64,000 nucleotides of DNA from Gracilibacillus halotolerans (GTDB taxonomy: Bacteria > Bacillota > Bacilli > Bacillales > Amphibacillaceae): assembly GCF_014206945.1 (NCBI RefSeq), contig NZ_JACHON010000003.1:1-64000 (forward strand), read 5' to 3'. A model generated the notes under the pieces. That model searched no databases and was not told where the DNA came from. It worked only from the letters and a program-made list of their open reading frames with translations. Position numbers and translations under genes: made by a program. Positions within the stretch are counted from its first letter, which is position 1; each line of letters opens with the position of its first letter. Shown piece by piece: positions 27,964 to 37,269 of the stretch.

Positions 27964-28139
27964 ATGCTCATCGATTCTTCCAATAAGCTTATAAGTTCTT
28001 AGTGTTTTCATAATATTCATTTAGCCCATTTTAATTAATATAAATTAGGAATTTTCCTAGTATTACTTTATTTTATATTATATTTCTAGCTTTTTTCCTT
28101 ATTAAGCGGGAAGTAATTAAAATCTATAGAAGCTTTGGT

Positions 28140-28901
28140 TTATTCTTTTCTTTTAACTAATTTACTAGATAGCCAAAGGTAAATACCAATACCTCCGAAC
28201 ATAATGATTGATTCTAATATGAGTTGAGTTTCAGACGTTAATGCTGTGTGACTTATTATATAGTTTGGTAGTGTCAAGAATGCAACAAAGACAATAAGGA
28301 TCCACGTTTTGGCCCATATAGACATGCCAATCAGGAAAATCATAGTGATTATACCGATAATCATACTCGCTGTAGTACCAAACTGAATAAGAGGAGTTTC
28401 AACTACCCTATTTAGGTAAATCAAACCAAGGAATAAAGCACCTGGCAACATCACTATTGGGAATAATATTGCTACTTGTTTCCAAAGAGATTGTTTAATA
28501 GTGGATATATATTTGAATCCCTTGAGTACCGAAAAAATGAATATAGCCGAGATTAAGATATGTCCAATAATTTCTAGAACGGAATAAGCAAGTGCTCCTT
28601 CAAATACGTCCCTAATAATTGTAATAGCAAAGGCACCAGAAATGATGAGAAGGATGTATTTAAACCACGCCCGATAATCATTCAACATTTCATCCGAAAT
28701 CATTTCCATGTATTCTTTGGGTGATTTCCCGATAATCTTGTCGATTGACTTACCTTTTTTTTCGGCTTCTGAAAGGTGGCTTTCTAATTCTAAGATAATT
28801 TCATCTATTTCGTCTGTTTTTTTCCCACTAGAAAACAAATAAACTCGTAAATTTTCTATAAACTCTTTACTTTCTACGGAAATATTCACTTCATTTTTCA
28901 T
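28140..28901 (-). CDS. HAAS-domain membrane protein, PadR partner
   Basis: This protein of about 253 residues has an N-terminal helical domain (FIENLRVYLFSSGKKTDEIDEIILELESHL, partly quoted) of the DUF1700/HAAS type and six predicted membrane helices from about residue 80. Such proteins typically sit directly behind a PadR regulator, as here, where the genes overlap by about 11 nt. The role is probably signalling or transport linked to the regulator, but no activity is established by the sequence. The ATG at 28901 has AAAGGAG at nine nt. Confidence 0.75.
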   Translation of the reverse strand: MKNEVNISVESKEFIENLRVYLFSSGKKTDEIDEIILELESHLSEAEKKGKSIDKIIGKSPKEYMEMISDEMLNDYRAWFKYILLIISGAFAITIIRDVFEGALAYSVLEIIGHILISAIFIFSVLKGFKYISTIKQSLWKQVAILFPIVMLPGALFLGLIYLNRVVETPLIQFGTTASMIIGIITMIFLIGMSIWAKTWILIVFVAFLTLPNYIISHTALTSETQLILESIIMFGGIGIYLWLSSKLVKRKE

Positions 28902-29253
28902 GCGTTTCATCTCCTTTATTATATTTTACGTCTGCTTCATGTTGTAGCACATTACTCACATTGTTTTGTAAATCATTCCACCTGTCGATGAACTTTTCTA
29001 ATTCTTTCTCCCCTTTTGGTGTCAGAGAGTAATATTTTCTCCTTGGACCTGCTGTTGATTTTTTTAATGTGGAAGTTACCAATTCCTCTTTTTGCATACG
29101 TAATAATAGTGGATAAATTGTACCTTCGCTAAAGGAATGAAATCCATAATTTTCAAGCTTATCTGCTAGTTCATATCCATATACTTCTTTGTTTTTAATA
29201 ATTGCTAATATACAGCCATCAAGTATCCCTTTAAGCATTTGTGTTGTTGACAT
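28891..29253 (-). CDS. PadR-family transcriptional regulator
   Basis: This 120-residue winged-helix protein has the PadR signature: YGYELADKLENYG, SEGTIYPLLLRMQKEELV and GPRRKYYSLTPKGEKELEKF. I chose the ATG at 29253 because GCGAGGTG precedes it. Three near-identical palindromes upstream (29272-29361) are its probable operators, so it should repress itself and the co-transcribed membrane protein. The inducing signal is unknown; PadR relatives respond to phenolics or drugs. Confidence 0.88.
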   Translation of the reverse strand: MSTTQMLKGILDGCILAIIKNKEVYGYELADKLENYGFHSFSEGTIYPLLLRMQKEELVTSTLKKSTAGPRRKYYSLTPKGEKELEKFIDRWNDLQNNVSNVLQHEADVKYNKGDETHEK

Positions 29254-29271
29254 ATTTTTCACCTCGCTCAC

Positions 29272-29361
29272 TACCTTGTAATACCAGGTATAAATCCGAA
29301 TTTATGTCTTGTATAACAAGGTAATTTAAGAATATCATACATAGTCTTGTAATACAAGGTA
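29272..29361. promoter_or_regulatory. Three PadR-type operators
   Basis: TACCTTGTAATACCAGGTA (29272-29290), TCTTGTATAACAAGGTA (29307-29323) and TCTTGTAATACAAGGTA (29345-29361) share the palindrome ACCTTGT-N-ACAAGGT form. Centres are about 34 and 38 bp apart. They lie directly upstream of the padR gene. Confidence 0.75.
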
Positions 29362-29415
29362 TCTAAAAATAATTTTTCTTCAATTTTAGTTAATACATCA
29401 GTAAAGCTCATTCTT

Positions 29416-29616
29416 TCATACTGATAAGGATTTGTTTATGCAAGTGAACGGTAAGTTTTCAGTAATGTGGTTTGAAGCGATGACACGGTATACTCCTGCA
29501 ACTCTAACTTTTGCTCCATTTCTGACGAGCTCTTCTGCAATATTTAAGCCGATGCCTGATGCACCACCAGTAACGATTGCAACTTTACCTTCTAACTCTA
29601 ACCATGAATTGCTCAT
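29416..29616 (-). pseudogene. Short-chain dehydrogenase fragment
   Basis: The first about 40 codons encode the start of an SDR with the cofactor motif TGGASGIG (MSNSWLELEGKVAIVTGG). Homology then stops and the frame continues into unrelated residues for about 26 codons. An intact SDR needs about 250 residues, so this is a 5' remnant. The ribosome site (GGAAGGGAACATC) is retained. Confidence 0.75.
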
Positions 29617-29837
29617 TATGATGTTCCCTTCCTTTCATTGAGGCTAACCAAAGTAATTTACGTTCTTAGTATAAGTAGAATGGGATTAAAAATTAATACA
29701 ATCATTTTCCCCTCAAAGTGAAATGACATGTATTAATTCAAAAAGTGTGATTTTATGAATAGAAATCATGGATAATTTTGGTATGATGAAAATAGCTTGG
29801 CAGCTTTACAATAATGGAGATAAAGGAGAGTTACTGC

Positions 29838-30614
29838 ATGAAGAAGATTAATTTTGATTTTCCCGTAACGGAAAGAACATACAAAGTAATTGAAGAAAGA
29901 ACATTAAAATTATACATATTCGAGCCCGAAGCGAATCTGGAAAATCGACCAGCCATCTTATTTTTTAATGGGGGTAGTTTTAAACAGAACCCTAAAACGC
30001 CCACACAGTTCCAGCATCAAGCAGACTATTTTTCTTCTATAGGTATGGTTGCGATATGTGTTGATTATAGAAATGGTTCAGATGTAGCTTTCTTACCGAC
30101 TCAATCCATTAATGATGTTAGATCCGCAGTGAAGTATGTGCGGAGAAATTCCGCTGATTTAGGAATAAATCCGAATAAAATAGTAGTTTGTGGTTCGTCA
30201 GCTGGAGGCTATATTACAGTATCTTCGATTATGCTGGGGTATCAAAATGATGAAAAACGGAGCAAAGAAACCATACCAAACTATTTGATTGTTTTAGCTG
30301 CTGATATGGATGGTGTCGATATAATGAGAAGAAGGTATCCTCAATTACTAGATAGAGCAAAAGAACTTTCTCCAATCCATCATGTAAAAAAGTGTTTACC
30401 ACCTACATTATGGATCAGTGGGACAGGGGACGATTTATATGAGCAAAATAAAGACTTTATAAGACAAATGAATGTAGCAGGAAATGAAATAACGCTAAAA
30501 ACTTATGAAGGCATGGAGCACGGTTTCTTTAATTTTGGTAGACATGAAAACAAGTATTATCATTTAACAAAACTAGAGATTGAAAACTATTTAAAAATGA
30601 AGCAAGTTATATAA
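29838..30614 (+). CDS. Alpha/beta-hydrolase, esterase type
   Basis: This 258-residue hydrolase shows an oxyanion-type motif FFNGGSF, where related lipases have HGGG. The nucleophile motif is GSSAGG, an acid follows in SGTGDDLYE, and the His is in GMEHGFFNF. That completes a hydrolase triad of the acetyl-esterase/HSL group. I chose the ATG at 29838 behind AAAGGAGAG. The substrate is unknown. It is a single gene. Confidence 0.82.
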   Translation: MKKINFDFPVTERTYKVIEERTLKLYIFEPEANLENRPAILFFNGGSFKQNPKTPTQFQHQADYFSSIGMVAICVDYRNGSDVAFLPTQSINDVRSAVKYVRRNSADLGINPNKIVVCGSSAGGYITVSSIMLGYQNDEKRSKETIPNYLIVLAADMDGVDIMRRRYPQLLDRAKELSPIHHVKKCLPPTLWISGTGDDLYEQNKDFIRQMNVAGNEITLKTYEGMEHGFFNFGRHENKYYHLTKLEIENYLKMKQVI

Positions 30615-30783
30615 TTAAGCTATCGTTCCAACACCGCTAAACGTCATACTCCCTTTCTATCTACTACATAGGTTTAGCAAGCTCACCCCTTATTGGTTAC
30701 TATCTAACTAAAATGAAATAAAAACTGCGTATTTCCTGAAATCTTAAAATATTGGATATTATTTTAATTTTATCGTATTTCTA

Positions 30784-31002
30784 GATGAGATCAGCTGGAA
30801 GAAAGCTAGACACGTACTTATAGGCTTTGTTCTTATATGTATTAGTTTTTTAGTAGCATGTTCAGGAAGCGATGAAGGAACATCAGGTGAAAATGATGCT
30901 TCAAGTAATGAAGATGCTGTTGAATTAACCTTTTGGAAGGCGGAAGATGTTGGTCGGGCAGATTACAAGGCCTACATGAGTATTGTAGAGAAATTTGGTT
31001 AG
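30784..31002 (+). pseudogene. Sugar ABC transporter binding-protein fragment
   Basis: This frame of 72 codons has no start codon. It encodes a lipoprotein signal (VLIGFVLICISFLVACSG), a Ser/Glu/Asn-rich linker and the first strand of an extracellular solute-binding protein (VELTFWKAEDVGRADYKAYM). It then hits a stop after KFG. About 350 residues are missing. It is the eroded start of a family-1 binding protein. The rest of the gap 30615-31108 has only the hairpin at 31020. Confidence 0.75.
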
Positions 31003-31019
31003 GCAAACATGTAAATAAA

Positions 31020-31051
31020 AAGCCTCTGCAATGTTTAACTAGCAGAGGCTT
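31020..31051. terminator. Hairpin between remnant and histidine kinase
   Basis: AAGCCTCTGC and GCAGAGGCTT pair perfectly. A T or A run borders the stem on each side, so it may act for either strand. Confidence 0.7.
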
Positions 31052-31108
31052 TTGAGCTGAGAAACACTTTTTTCACGGGTTAGGATAGGGGGTTTCTCTT
31101 TACCTATT

Positions 31109-32839
31109 TTATTCAATAAGCGGCAGTAAAAGTTTCACAGTCGTTCCTTTACCAACAGTGGAGTGAACTTGAATTTCCCCACCATGCAATTCAACGATTT
31201 CTTTAGCAATACTCATTCCAAGTCCAGCACCTTCCGTTCTTTCGCTTGTATTCGTTCCGCGATAATATCTTTCAAAAAGATTTTCGATAAATTCCTCCTC
31301 CATCCCTTTTCCGTTATCACTAATTTCGATGAAGGCATTGTTTTGTTCATGTAAAACTGTTACAGCTATATTTGTTCCCGGCGGGTTGTGCGTAACTGCG
31401 TTATAAATAATATTATCGAGTACCCGGACAAACCATTTTGAGTCGATTGCAGCTTTTGGCTCATCAGACGATGGTGTAAAACTGAAAGATACGGTTCGTA
31501 GAGTTAAATCTCTCTCAAATTTTACAACAGCGCTACGAGCAAACTCATTTAGGTTAACTGGTAGTTTTTCTAATTGAATCGCACTATTTTTCAATTGAAA
31601 TACAAGAGAAAAATCGTTTACGAGTTGAACCATATAGTCGCCTTTTTCACGGACAACTTTTCCAATTTCCTGTAACTCCTCAGGGGTAAATGGATACTTA
31701 TTACTCTCTAGCAAGTGACCATATCCTTGGATGGTGGATAAAGGCGTACGTAAATCATGAGAAATACCAACCATCCACTCTTCACGTGTTCGTTCCAGAC
31801 GTTTCCTTTCTTGTTGAGTTCTGTCTAACTTTTTCGTCATCTGATAAAAGGACTGGATTACTTCTTGATAAAGTCGATAACGGTGGCGTGTTTTCCCTTT
31901 TTTCTTAAATATTTTCTTGCGTTCTTTTTCCGTAAACATTTCGTTGTATTGTTCCTTACCCATCCGTTCTAACCAATTTACGAATAGTAATAAAGGTTGG
32001 CCATAGCGATAGCCATTCCAAATAGAAATTAACAGAGCTAGAACTAGGCTTGAGACTACTGCGATTACAATCATTTGGATTTCTTCAGAAGGGAAAAGCC
32101 ATCCAGCATGATAGGTTTTCTCTCCAGGGAAATGTAATATCCATGTCGTATCTGTTGCTGGATCATTAAATACACTAACCCTAGTTGAATATCTTCCTGG
32201 TTCATACTTTCGAGTTAGTAATTCCAATGGTTCCTGTATCTCGTCTCCTGTGTCCCCAATAGTTTGGGCGAGCTGTTCTCCTTGAAATACTTGAATAGAA
32301 CCATCCATTTCAGCTAGTTTATCTCCTAACAAAGGTAGGTTTTCCTGCTTTACAAGTCCGTTTCCGCTATATAGATGAAACCATTCTGTCAGCATTTCCT
32401 TCTCCGTATCGTGATACCCGAACAAAAAATAATAATTTCCGTACAGCCACGTATCAAAAAATGTTCTTACGGTATAATTATCAATTTTCTTTGTTTCATC
32501 AATGAGTAGTAGCTCATGAGTAGTATAGGATTGCGAAAGCGTAGCGGGTTCATTCGTTGCATGAATCACTTTCCCTTCTTTATTTACAATTTGCATCCAT
32601 ATATCATTTTCTATAAGTTGTTGTTCCAAGTTTTCTTCCAGTGTAACTTCATTGTCATCAATAATAGTCACAGTTGTAATTGTATCCATGAGACCATCAA
32701 CAGTTTTGTAATCTAGTTCCATTTTTGATACTAAGTTAGCTAGAAGTATAAGTAAAAAGATAAAAAACAAAAAGGCAAAAATGAGTGAAACGATAAATTG
32801 AAAAGAGAAATGGAGTGCAATTCTTCTCCGTAGTTTCAT
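31109..32839 (-). CDS. Sensor histidine kinase
   Basis: This 576-residue kinase has a membrane segment at residues 12-38, a large extracellular domain (about 40-255) and a second membrane segment (about 258-280). A linker precedes the kinase core: H-box GISHDLRTPLST, N-box NAVTHNPPG, G1 DNGKGM and G2 GAGLGMSIAKEI. Its start overlaps the stop of the response regulator (ATGA-type), so the pair is one operon. The signal is not recognisable; the extracellular domain shows no family I know. Confidence 0.88.
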   Translation of the reverse strand: MKLRRRIALHFSFQFIVSLIFAFLFFIFLLILLANLVSKMELDYKTVDGLMDTITTVTIIDDNEVTLEENLEQQLIENDIWMQIVNKEGKVIHATNEPATLSQSYTTHELLLIDETKKIDNYTVRTFFDTWLYGNYYFLFGYHDTEKEMLTEWFHLYSGNGLVKQENLPLLGDKLAEMDGSIQVFQGEQLAQTIGDTGDEIQEPLELLTRKYEPGRYSTRVSVFNDPATDTTWILHFPGEKTYHAGWLFPSEEIQMIVIAVVSSLVLALLISIWNGYRYGQPLLLFVNWLERMGKEQYNEMFTEKERKKIFKKKGKTRHRYRLYQEVIQSFYQMTKKLDRTQQERKRLERTREEWMVGISHDLRTPLSTIQGYGHLLESNKYPFTPEELQEIGKVVREKGDYMVQLVNDFSLVFQLKNSAIQLEKLPVNLNEFARSAVVKFERDLTLRTVSFSFTPSSDEPKAAIDSKWFVRVLDNIIYNAVTHNPPGTNIAVTVLHEQNNAFIEISDNGKGMEEEFIENLFERYYRGTNTSERTEGAGLGMSIAKEIVELHGGEIQVHSTVGKGTTVKLLLPLIE

Positions 32840-33552
32840 AATGTTACGTCCTTTACTAATTTATATCCTAACCCGCGAACGGTACGAAGGTAGATAGGTT
32901 TCCCTGGGTCTGGCTCAATTCGCTCACGAATGCGGCGTATATGTACCATTACGGTATTATCATCAACTAAATAATCATAGCCCCATACGGCATTAAATAG
33001 TTGCTCTTTGGATAATACTCGATTCACATTCTGACATAAGTAGACGAGTAGCTTAAAGACCTGCGCTGGGCAAGGAATAACTTTACCTTCCACAATTAAT
33101 TCTCCAGCTTCCTCATCAACTAGAAAATGACCGAAATCATGTCTTTTTACATTTACTTTTGGTTTAGATTCTGTTTTTTGATTTCTCCGTAGTTGAACCT
33201 TTATTCGAGCAACAATTTCAAGAGGATTAAATGGTTTTGTAACATAATCATCCCCGCCCTTATCAAACCCTGTTAAAACATCAAAGTCGTTCACTCTTGC
33301 GGTTAGAAATAGGATATGAACATCTGTATACTCGCGGATTTTTTTGCATAAATCAAAACCGTTAATATCAGGTAGCATCACATCGAGAACAATGTAATCG
33401 ACGGACTCTCTCTTTACGATTTCCAATGCTTCGCTGCCTGTAGATGCTTTGAGAACATTGATAAACCCTTCTTTTTTCAAAACCATTTCCACCATTTGCA
33501 TAATTGAAATTTCATCATCAACTAATAAGATCTTTGCATGTTGCATCCTCAT
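32836..33552 (-). CDS. OmpR-family response regulator
   Basis: This protein of about 238 residues has a receiver domain with the acidic pair in LLVDDE, the phosphorylated Asp in YIVLDVMLPD and Lys in YVTKPFNPLE. A winged-helix domain follows (TVMVHIRRIRERIEPDPGKPIYLRTVRGLGYKL, partly quoted). It pairs with the kinase that overlaps its 3' end. The start is between ATG 33552 and ATG 33546; the longer frame to 33609 is unlikely. The neighbouring DUF418 gene is divergent and may be a target (inference). Confidence 0.9.
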   Translation of the reverse strand: MRMQHAKILLVDDEISIMQMVEMVLKKEGFINVLKASTGSEALEIVKRESVDYIVLDVMLPDINGFDLCKKIREYTDVHILFLTARVNDFDVLTGFDKGGDDYVTKPFNPLEIVARIKVQLRRNQKTESKPKVNVKRHDFGHFLVDEEAGELIVEGKVIPCPAQVFKLLVYLCQNVNRVLSKEQLFNAVWGYDYLVDDNTVMVHIRRIRERIEPDPGKPIYLRTVRGLGYKLVKDVTL

Positions 33553-33697
33553 CACCCAAATTAATAGTAGCACACAATGCTTAACAGGAGATGAACAGAT
33601 TTGGGTCAAAATTAAGGTATTGGTAAGGTTATGTTTTCTTAACGTTCAACTTAGAACCCTATACTTATCCTTAGATTAGATAAATGGGGGATGACAG

Positions 33698-34909
33698 ATG
33701 AATAACACGACTACTAACAGAGTTAACTCAATTGATGGAATTCGAGGGTTTAGCTTATTTGGAATTTTACTTGCGAACTTATTAATCTTTCAATATGGTT
33801 TATGGGGAAAGGATGAAATAGAGTTTTTCTCCCTATCAAGTGTTGATCAGGTAATGTATGGAGTTATTAAAATTGCTATAGAAGGAAGTTTCATGCCGAT
33901 TTTCACATTTCTATTTGGTTACTCGCTAATAATGATGAAGGAAAGTTTAGAGCGTAGAAAATTAAAGGTAAAGCGACACGTTGCTAGGAGAGCGTTATTT
34001 TTAATTGCGATTGGTATTGTACATAGTACGTTTCTATGGGAAGGTGATATCTTATTTTTCTATGGATTGATGAGCTTTTTCTTACTATTGTTTCTTAAAC
34101 GCAAAAAAACTACGATACTCGTATGGGGTCTTGTTTTGTTTGGTATCATGCAATTTTTTGTTATTTTGGGTAGTTTTGTAGAAGTCGATGGAGCGGAGGA
34201 GGATGTTATAGATCCAGAAACATTAATGCCTTATATAGAAAGGTCGATAGATATTTATGAGAGTGGGACCTATTCGGAGATTATGAATTTTCGAAATAAT
34301 GAAGTTCCTATAGAGGAAGATGGACTTGTATTATTAGCGATGGTTTTAGTTGCGCCAATTTTTTCTGCGCCAATGTTCTTATTCGGTATGTACGCAGCAA
34401 AGGTGAAATTGTTTTTAAATCCGAAAAAAGAAAAGAAACGTTATCTATTTGGTTCTATTCTATTAATCCCAGTAGGTCTTTTTCTACAAACAACATATTT
34501 CTTTTTCCCAGAAGTAAACTGGACGCAAATTTCTATCTCGATGGGTGGAACACTTCTGTCACTCGGTTATATCTCGCTTTTTGCACTTCTATATACGAAA
34601 GCTTCAACTGTAACTTTTATTAAAATTTTCGAGAATGTTGGGAAACTATCGATGACCAATTACTTGTTACAGACGGTCATTTGTACAACAATCTTTTACG
34701 GATACGGTTTAGGATTGTTTGGACAGCTTGGCGTGACATGGGGAATACTTTTAGGAATTGCGGTATTTGGTTTCCAAGTTCTTTGCAGCACGCTATATTT
34801 AAAGTATTTCCGTTCCGGGCCATTTGAAAAAATGAGTAGAATCTGGACGTATTTAACCTTTTCAGGCAGAGCCAAAGTAAAATATAGAAAAGAGAAGGCA
34901 GCAGCTTAA
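33698..34909 (+). CDS. DUF418-family membrane protein
   Basis: This 403-residue polytopic protein has about ten membrane segments. The N-terminal motif SIDGIRGFSLFGILLANLL is typical of DUF418/YeiB-like proteins, and the C-terminal DUF418 part includes GKLSMTNYLLQTV. Related proteins are thought to be membrane acyltransferases or transporters, with no firm role. It is divergent from the two-component system and starts behind GGGGGATGACAG. Confidence 0.85.
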   Translation: MNNTTTNRVNSIDGIRGFSLFGILLANLLIFQYGLWGKDEIEFFSLSSVDQVMYGVIKIAIEGSFMPIFTFLFGYSLIMMKESLERRKLKVKRHVARRALFLIAIGIVHSTFLWEGDILFFYGLMSFFLLLFLKRKKTTILVWGLVLFGIMQFFVILGSFVEVDGAEEDVIDPETLMPYIERSIDIYESGTYSEIMNFRNNEVPIEEDGLVLLAMVLVAPIFSAPMFLFGMYAAKVKLFLNPKKEKKRYLFGSILLIPVGLFLQTTYFFFPEVNWTQISISMGGTLLSLGYISLFALLYTKASTVTFIKIFENVGKLSMTNYLLQTVICTTIFYGYGLGLFGQLGVTWGILLGIAVFGFQVLCSTLYLKYFRSGPFEKMSRIWTYLTFSGRAKVKYRKEKAAA

Positions 34910-34980
34910 GTGATTCTGCAGAATAAAGCGTAAGAGTGACAGGCACGTAGATAACGTCACTCCTAAACGGATCTATGTTT

Positions 34981-35013
34981 AAAAGGTAACAGGAAAGTCT
35001 TGTTACCTTTTTA
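34981..35013. terminator. Convergent terminator
   Basis: AAAAGGTAACA and TGTTACCTTTT pair perfectly and lie between the convergent DUF418 and formate/nitrite channel genes. T runs follow on both strands. Confidence 0.85.
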
Positions 35014-35040
35014 TTGTTTTTATCGGATATAATTTAGCGT

Positions 35041-35838
35041 TTAGTTTTTCTTCTTATTATTCCTTGACACAACATGAAGTGCAAGCCCTACAAAGATACA
35101 TCCACTGATAAAATTCCCGACGGTAACGGGGATTTGGTTCCAAATCCACCAATCAGCCATGCTAATATCTGCTCCGAGCATCATTCCAGCTGGGATGACG
35201 AACATATTAACGACTGCGTGTTCAAAGCCTTGAGCGAAGAATATCATGATGGGCAACCACATAGCAGCGATTTTGCCGATAGTGGAGGTAGATGTAGCAT
35301 TCATCACGACACCTAAGGCAACCATGAAGTTACAAAGCAGCGCTTTTACAAGTACGACACTCATTCCATCCATGCCGTATGCTTTATAGTCTAATGTCTT
35401 GCTCTCTGCAACGGTAATAACTTTTTGAATGATAAGCGACTCATCAACATGGCCGAAATGGGTAATATAAATGACGTATAATGCTGCATAAATGATACCG
35501 CCGACTAGGTTACCTATAAACGACCATGTAAGGTTATACGCAACTGCTGTGGTCGTAATTTGCTTGCGAAATCTTGAAAGAGGTAAGACAGCAAATGCAC
35601 CTGTTACCAATTCTAAATTCAATAATAGGACCATAACAAAACCTGCCGGGAAAAGGACGGCGCCGACGATATCTAATCCAGTTTGAACGGAGGCCGAAAA
35701 GGCTAAGGTGGTCGCATATCCTAAAAACACGCCAGCTAATATAGCTTTTATTAAAATATTGCTAATGGACAATCTTGATTTGGCTACTCCAGCTGCTGCA
35801 AGTGAATCGACTACTTGATTCGGTTTTACATAATCCAT
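35041..35838 (-). CDS. Formate/nitrite transporter family channel
   Basis: This 265-residue FNT channel has six membrane helices and the family motifs GFVMVLLLNLELVTGAF, LVGGIIYAAL, LLCNFMVALGV and GFEHAVVNMFVIPAGM. It conducts formate, nitrite or related small anions. It is divergent from the apbE operon. The region between them holds a Rex-like operator, which fits a role in anaerobic metabolism. The ATG at 35838 has GGGAAG at eight nt. Confidence 0.9.
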   Translation of the reverse strand: MDYVKPNQVVDSLAAAGVAKSRLSISNILIKAILAGVFLGYATTLAFSASVQTGLDIVGAVLFPAGFVMVLLLNLELVTGAFAVLPLSRFRKQITTTAVAYNLTWSFIGNLVGGIIYAALYVIYITHFGHVDESLIIQKVITVAESKTLDYKAYGMDGMSVVLVKALLCNFMVALGVVMNATSTSTIGKIAAMWLPIMIFFAQGFEHAVVNMFVIPAGMMLGADISMADWWIWNQIPVTVGNFISGCIFVGLALHVVSRNNKKKN

Positions 35839-36121
35839 AAGCATCTTCCCTTTTCGTTTTATTATTGAACAAGCCTATTAAATTGTAAATCTTCGTATTC
35901 CTAGTAATCATTCAATCTAGTAAGGTGTAACACCTAATGCTCATTAATTCACAAACTTATATAACGTTCATTATAATTGATTATCCTCTATAGTCAAGTG
36001 GATTTAAAGAGAGAATTCCTTTTTAAGGAGAATGGAAAGCAGCTTAACGTTTCTCTTAGAAGCAACTAACTTGGCATGCAATCATCTTTTTATGACTATT
36101 TATATAATGTGCATAAGTCTA

Positions 36122-36181
36122 TTGACTTAATAGTAAGTGGATAGTATACTAAAAGTGTAAGTAATGTGAAATGTTTCACAA
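36122..36181 (+). promoter_or_regulatory. SigA promoter with Rex-type operator upstream of apbE
   Basis: TTGACT (36122-36127) and TATACT (36145-36150) have a 17-nt spacer. The palindrome ATGTGAAATGTTTCACAA (36164-36181) follows, close to the Rex consensus TTGTGAA-N4-TTCACAA. It would cover about +7 to +24, again a repressing position. The geometry is nearly the same as at 14310-14367. The apbE leader is then about 170 nt long. I see no other feature in 35839-36121. Confidence 0.7.
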
Positions 36182-36328
36182 ATTAACAATTGGAAGATCA
36201 AAATATCAAAGAAAAGCTAGAGAGTCTCTTTTTTCAAAGATGTTACGCTAATATGCTCAATATTTCACATTATGTAACTCACCAGTGTAAGAATCCACGT
36301 ATAGGGTCTTGGCAAGGAGATGGCTAAA

Positions 36329-37252
36329 ATGAAGCAAAAATCAAAAAGTGTTCGATTAATGGGGACCATCATCGACTTGATCATTGAACATGAATCTCCA
36401 GAGACGATTATGGAGGAGGTAACCCATCAGCTTAAAGAATATGAACAACGCTTTAGTGCCAATGATTCCAGCTCTGAATTAATGGCTGTTAATAAGAATG
36501 CTGGAATAAGGCCTGTAGCGGTTCATCCGCAATTATATCATCTAATAAAAATTGGGAAACAACATAGTTGTAATTTAGCAAGTAATTTAAACATCGCTAT
36601 CGGTCCGTTAGTTCAGTCTTGGCGCATAGGATTCGATGACGCAAACGTTCCACCAGACGATACAATCAAAACAATGCTGAAAAAGACAAACCCGGAAAAT
36701 ATTAGTTTAGATGACGAGAAACAAACTGTATTTTTAAAGGAAAAAGGAATGGCCATCGACTTAGGTTCTTTAGCAAAAGGCTATATTGCGGATTTGGTGA
36801 AGGAATATTTAATGAACATAAACGTAGCGTCAGCACTAATTAATTTAGGAGGAAATATAGTCGCACTTGGACCTTTTCAAAATTCTGTAAAAAGATACTG
36901 GAACATAGGAATTCAAAATCCGACGTTGCCAAGACAGAACCATCTAGCAATGTTGAAAATTAATAATCAATCGGTTGTAACGTCAGGTATTTATGAAAGA
37001 ACGCTTGAAACCGAAGGGGAAACTTATCATCATATTTTGGATCCTCATACAGGTTATCCAATTACTACCGATGTTGTCAGTTTGACTATCAGGTCTAATC
37101 AATCATTAGACGGGGAAATATGGACGACTCGATTATTTGGAAAGTCAACAGATGAAATTATCGATACATTAAATCAATTAGAAGGAATGGAAGGATTAGT
37201 CATAACAAAAGACGAGAAAATTCGTCATACCCATTACATGTTCAAAGAATAA
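36329..37252 (+). CDS. apbE: ApbE-family FAD:protein FMN transferase
   Basis: This 307-residue ApbE protein covalently attaches FMN from FAD to Ser/Thr of target proteins. Family motifs are LMGTIIDL, FSANDSSSELMAVN, IDLGSLAKGYIADLV, ALINLGGNI and ILDPHTGYPI. It has no signal peptide or lipobox, so it should act in the cytoplasm. The ATG at 36329 has AAGGAG at nine nt. The third gene of the operon ends with a flavinylation-type motif and is its likely substrate. Confidence 0.9.
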   Translation: MKQKSKSVRLMGTIIDLIIEHESPETIMEEVTHQLKEYEQRFSANDSSSELMAVNKNAGIRPVAVHPQLYHLIKIGKQHSCNLASNLNIAIGPLVQSWRIGFDDANVPPDDTIKTMLKKTNPENISLDDEKQTVFLKEKGMAIDLGSLAKGYIADLVKEYLMNINVASALINLGGNIVALGPFQNSVKRYWNIGIQNPTLPRQNHLAMLKINNQSVVTSGIYERTLETEGETYHHILDPHTGYPITTDVVSLTIRSNQSLDGEIWTTRLFGKSTDEIIDTLNQLEGMEGLVITKDEKIRHTHYMFKE

Positions 37253-37269
37253 ATTGGAGGGATGTAAAC

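Noticed and set aside
34933-34958. Inverted repeat GAGTGAC/GTCACTC after the DUF418 gene
   Set aside because: No T tract, and a better terminator follows at 34981; likely a small GACAGGCAC-type intergenic repeat.
36195-36245. Attenuator-like hairpin AGAGA/TCTCT plus T run in the apbE leader
   Set aside because: The stem is only about five bp, too short to claim a terminator.
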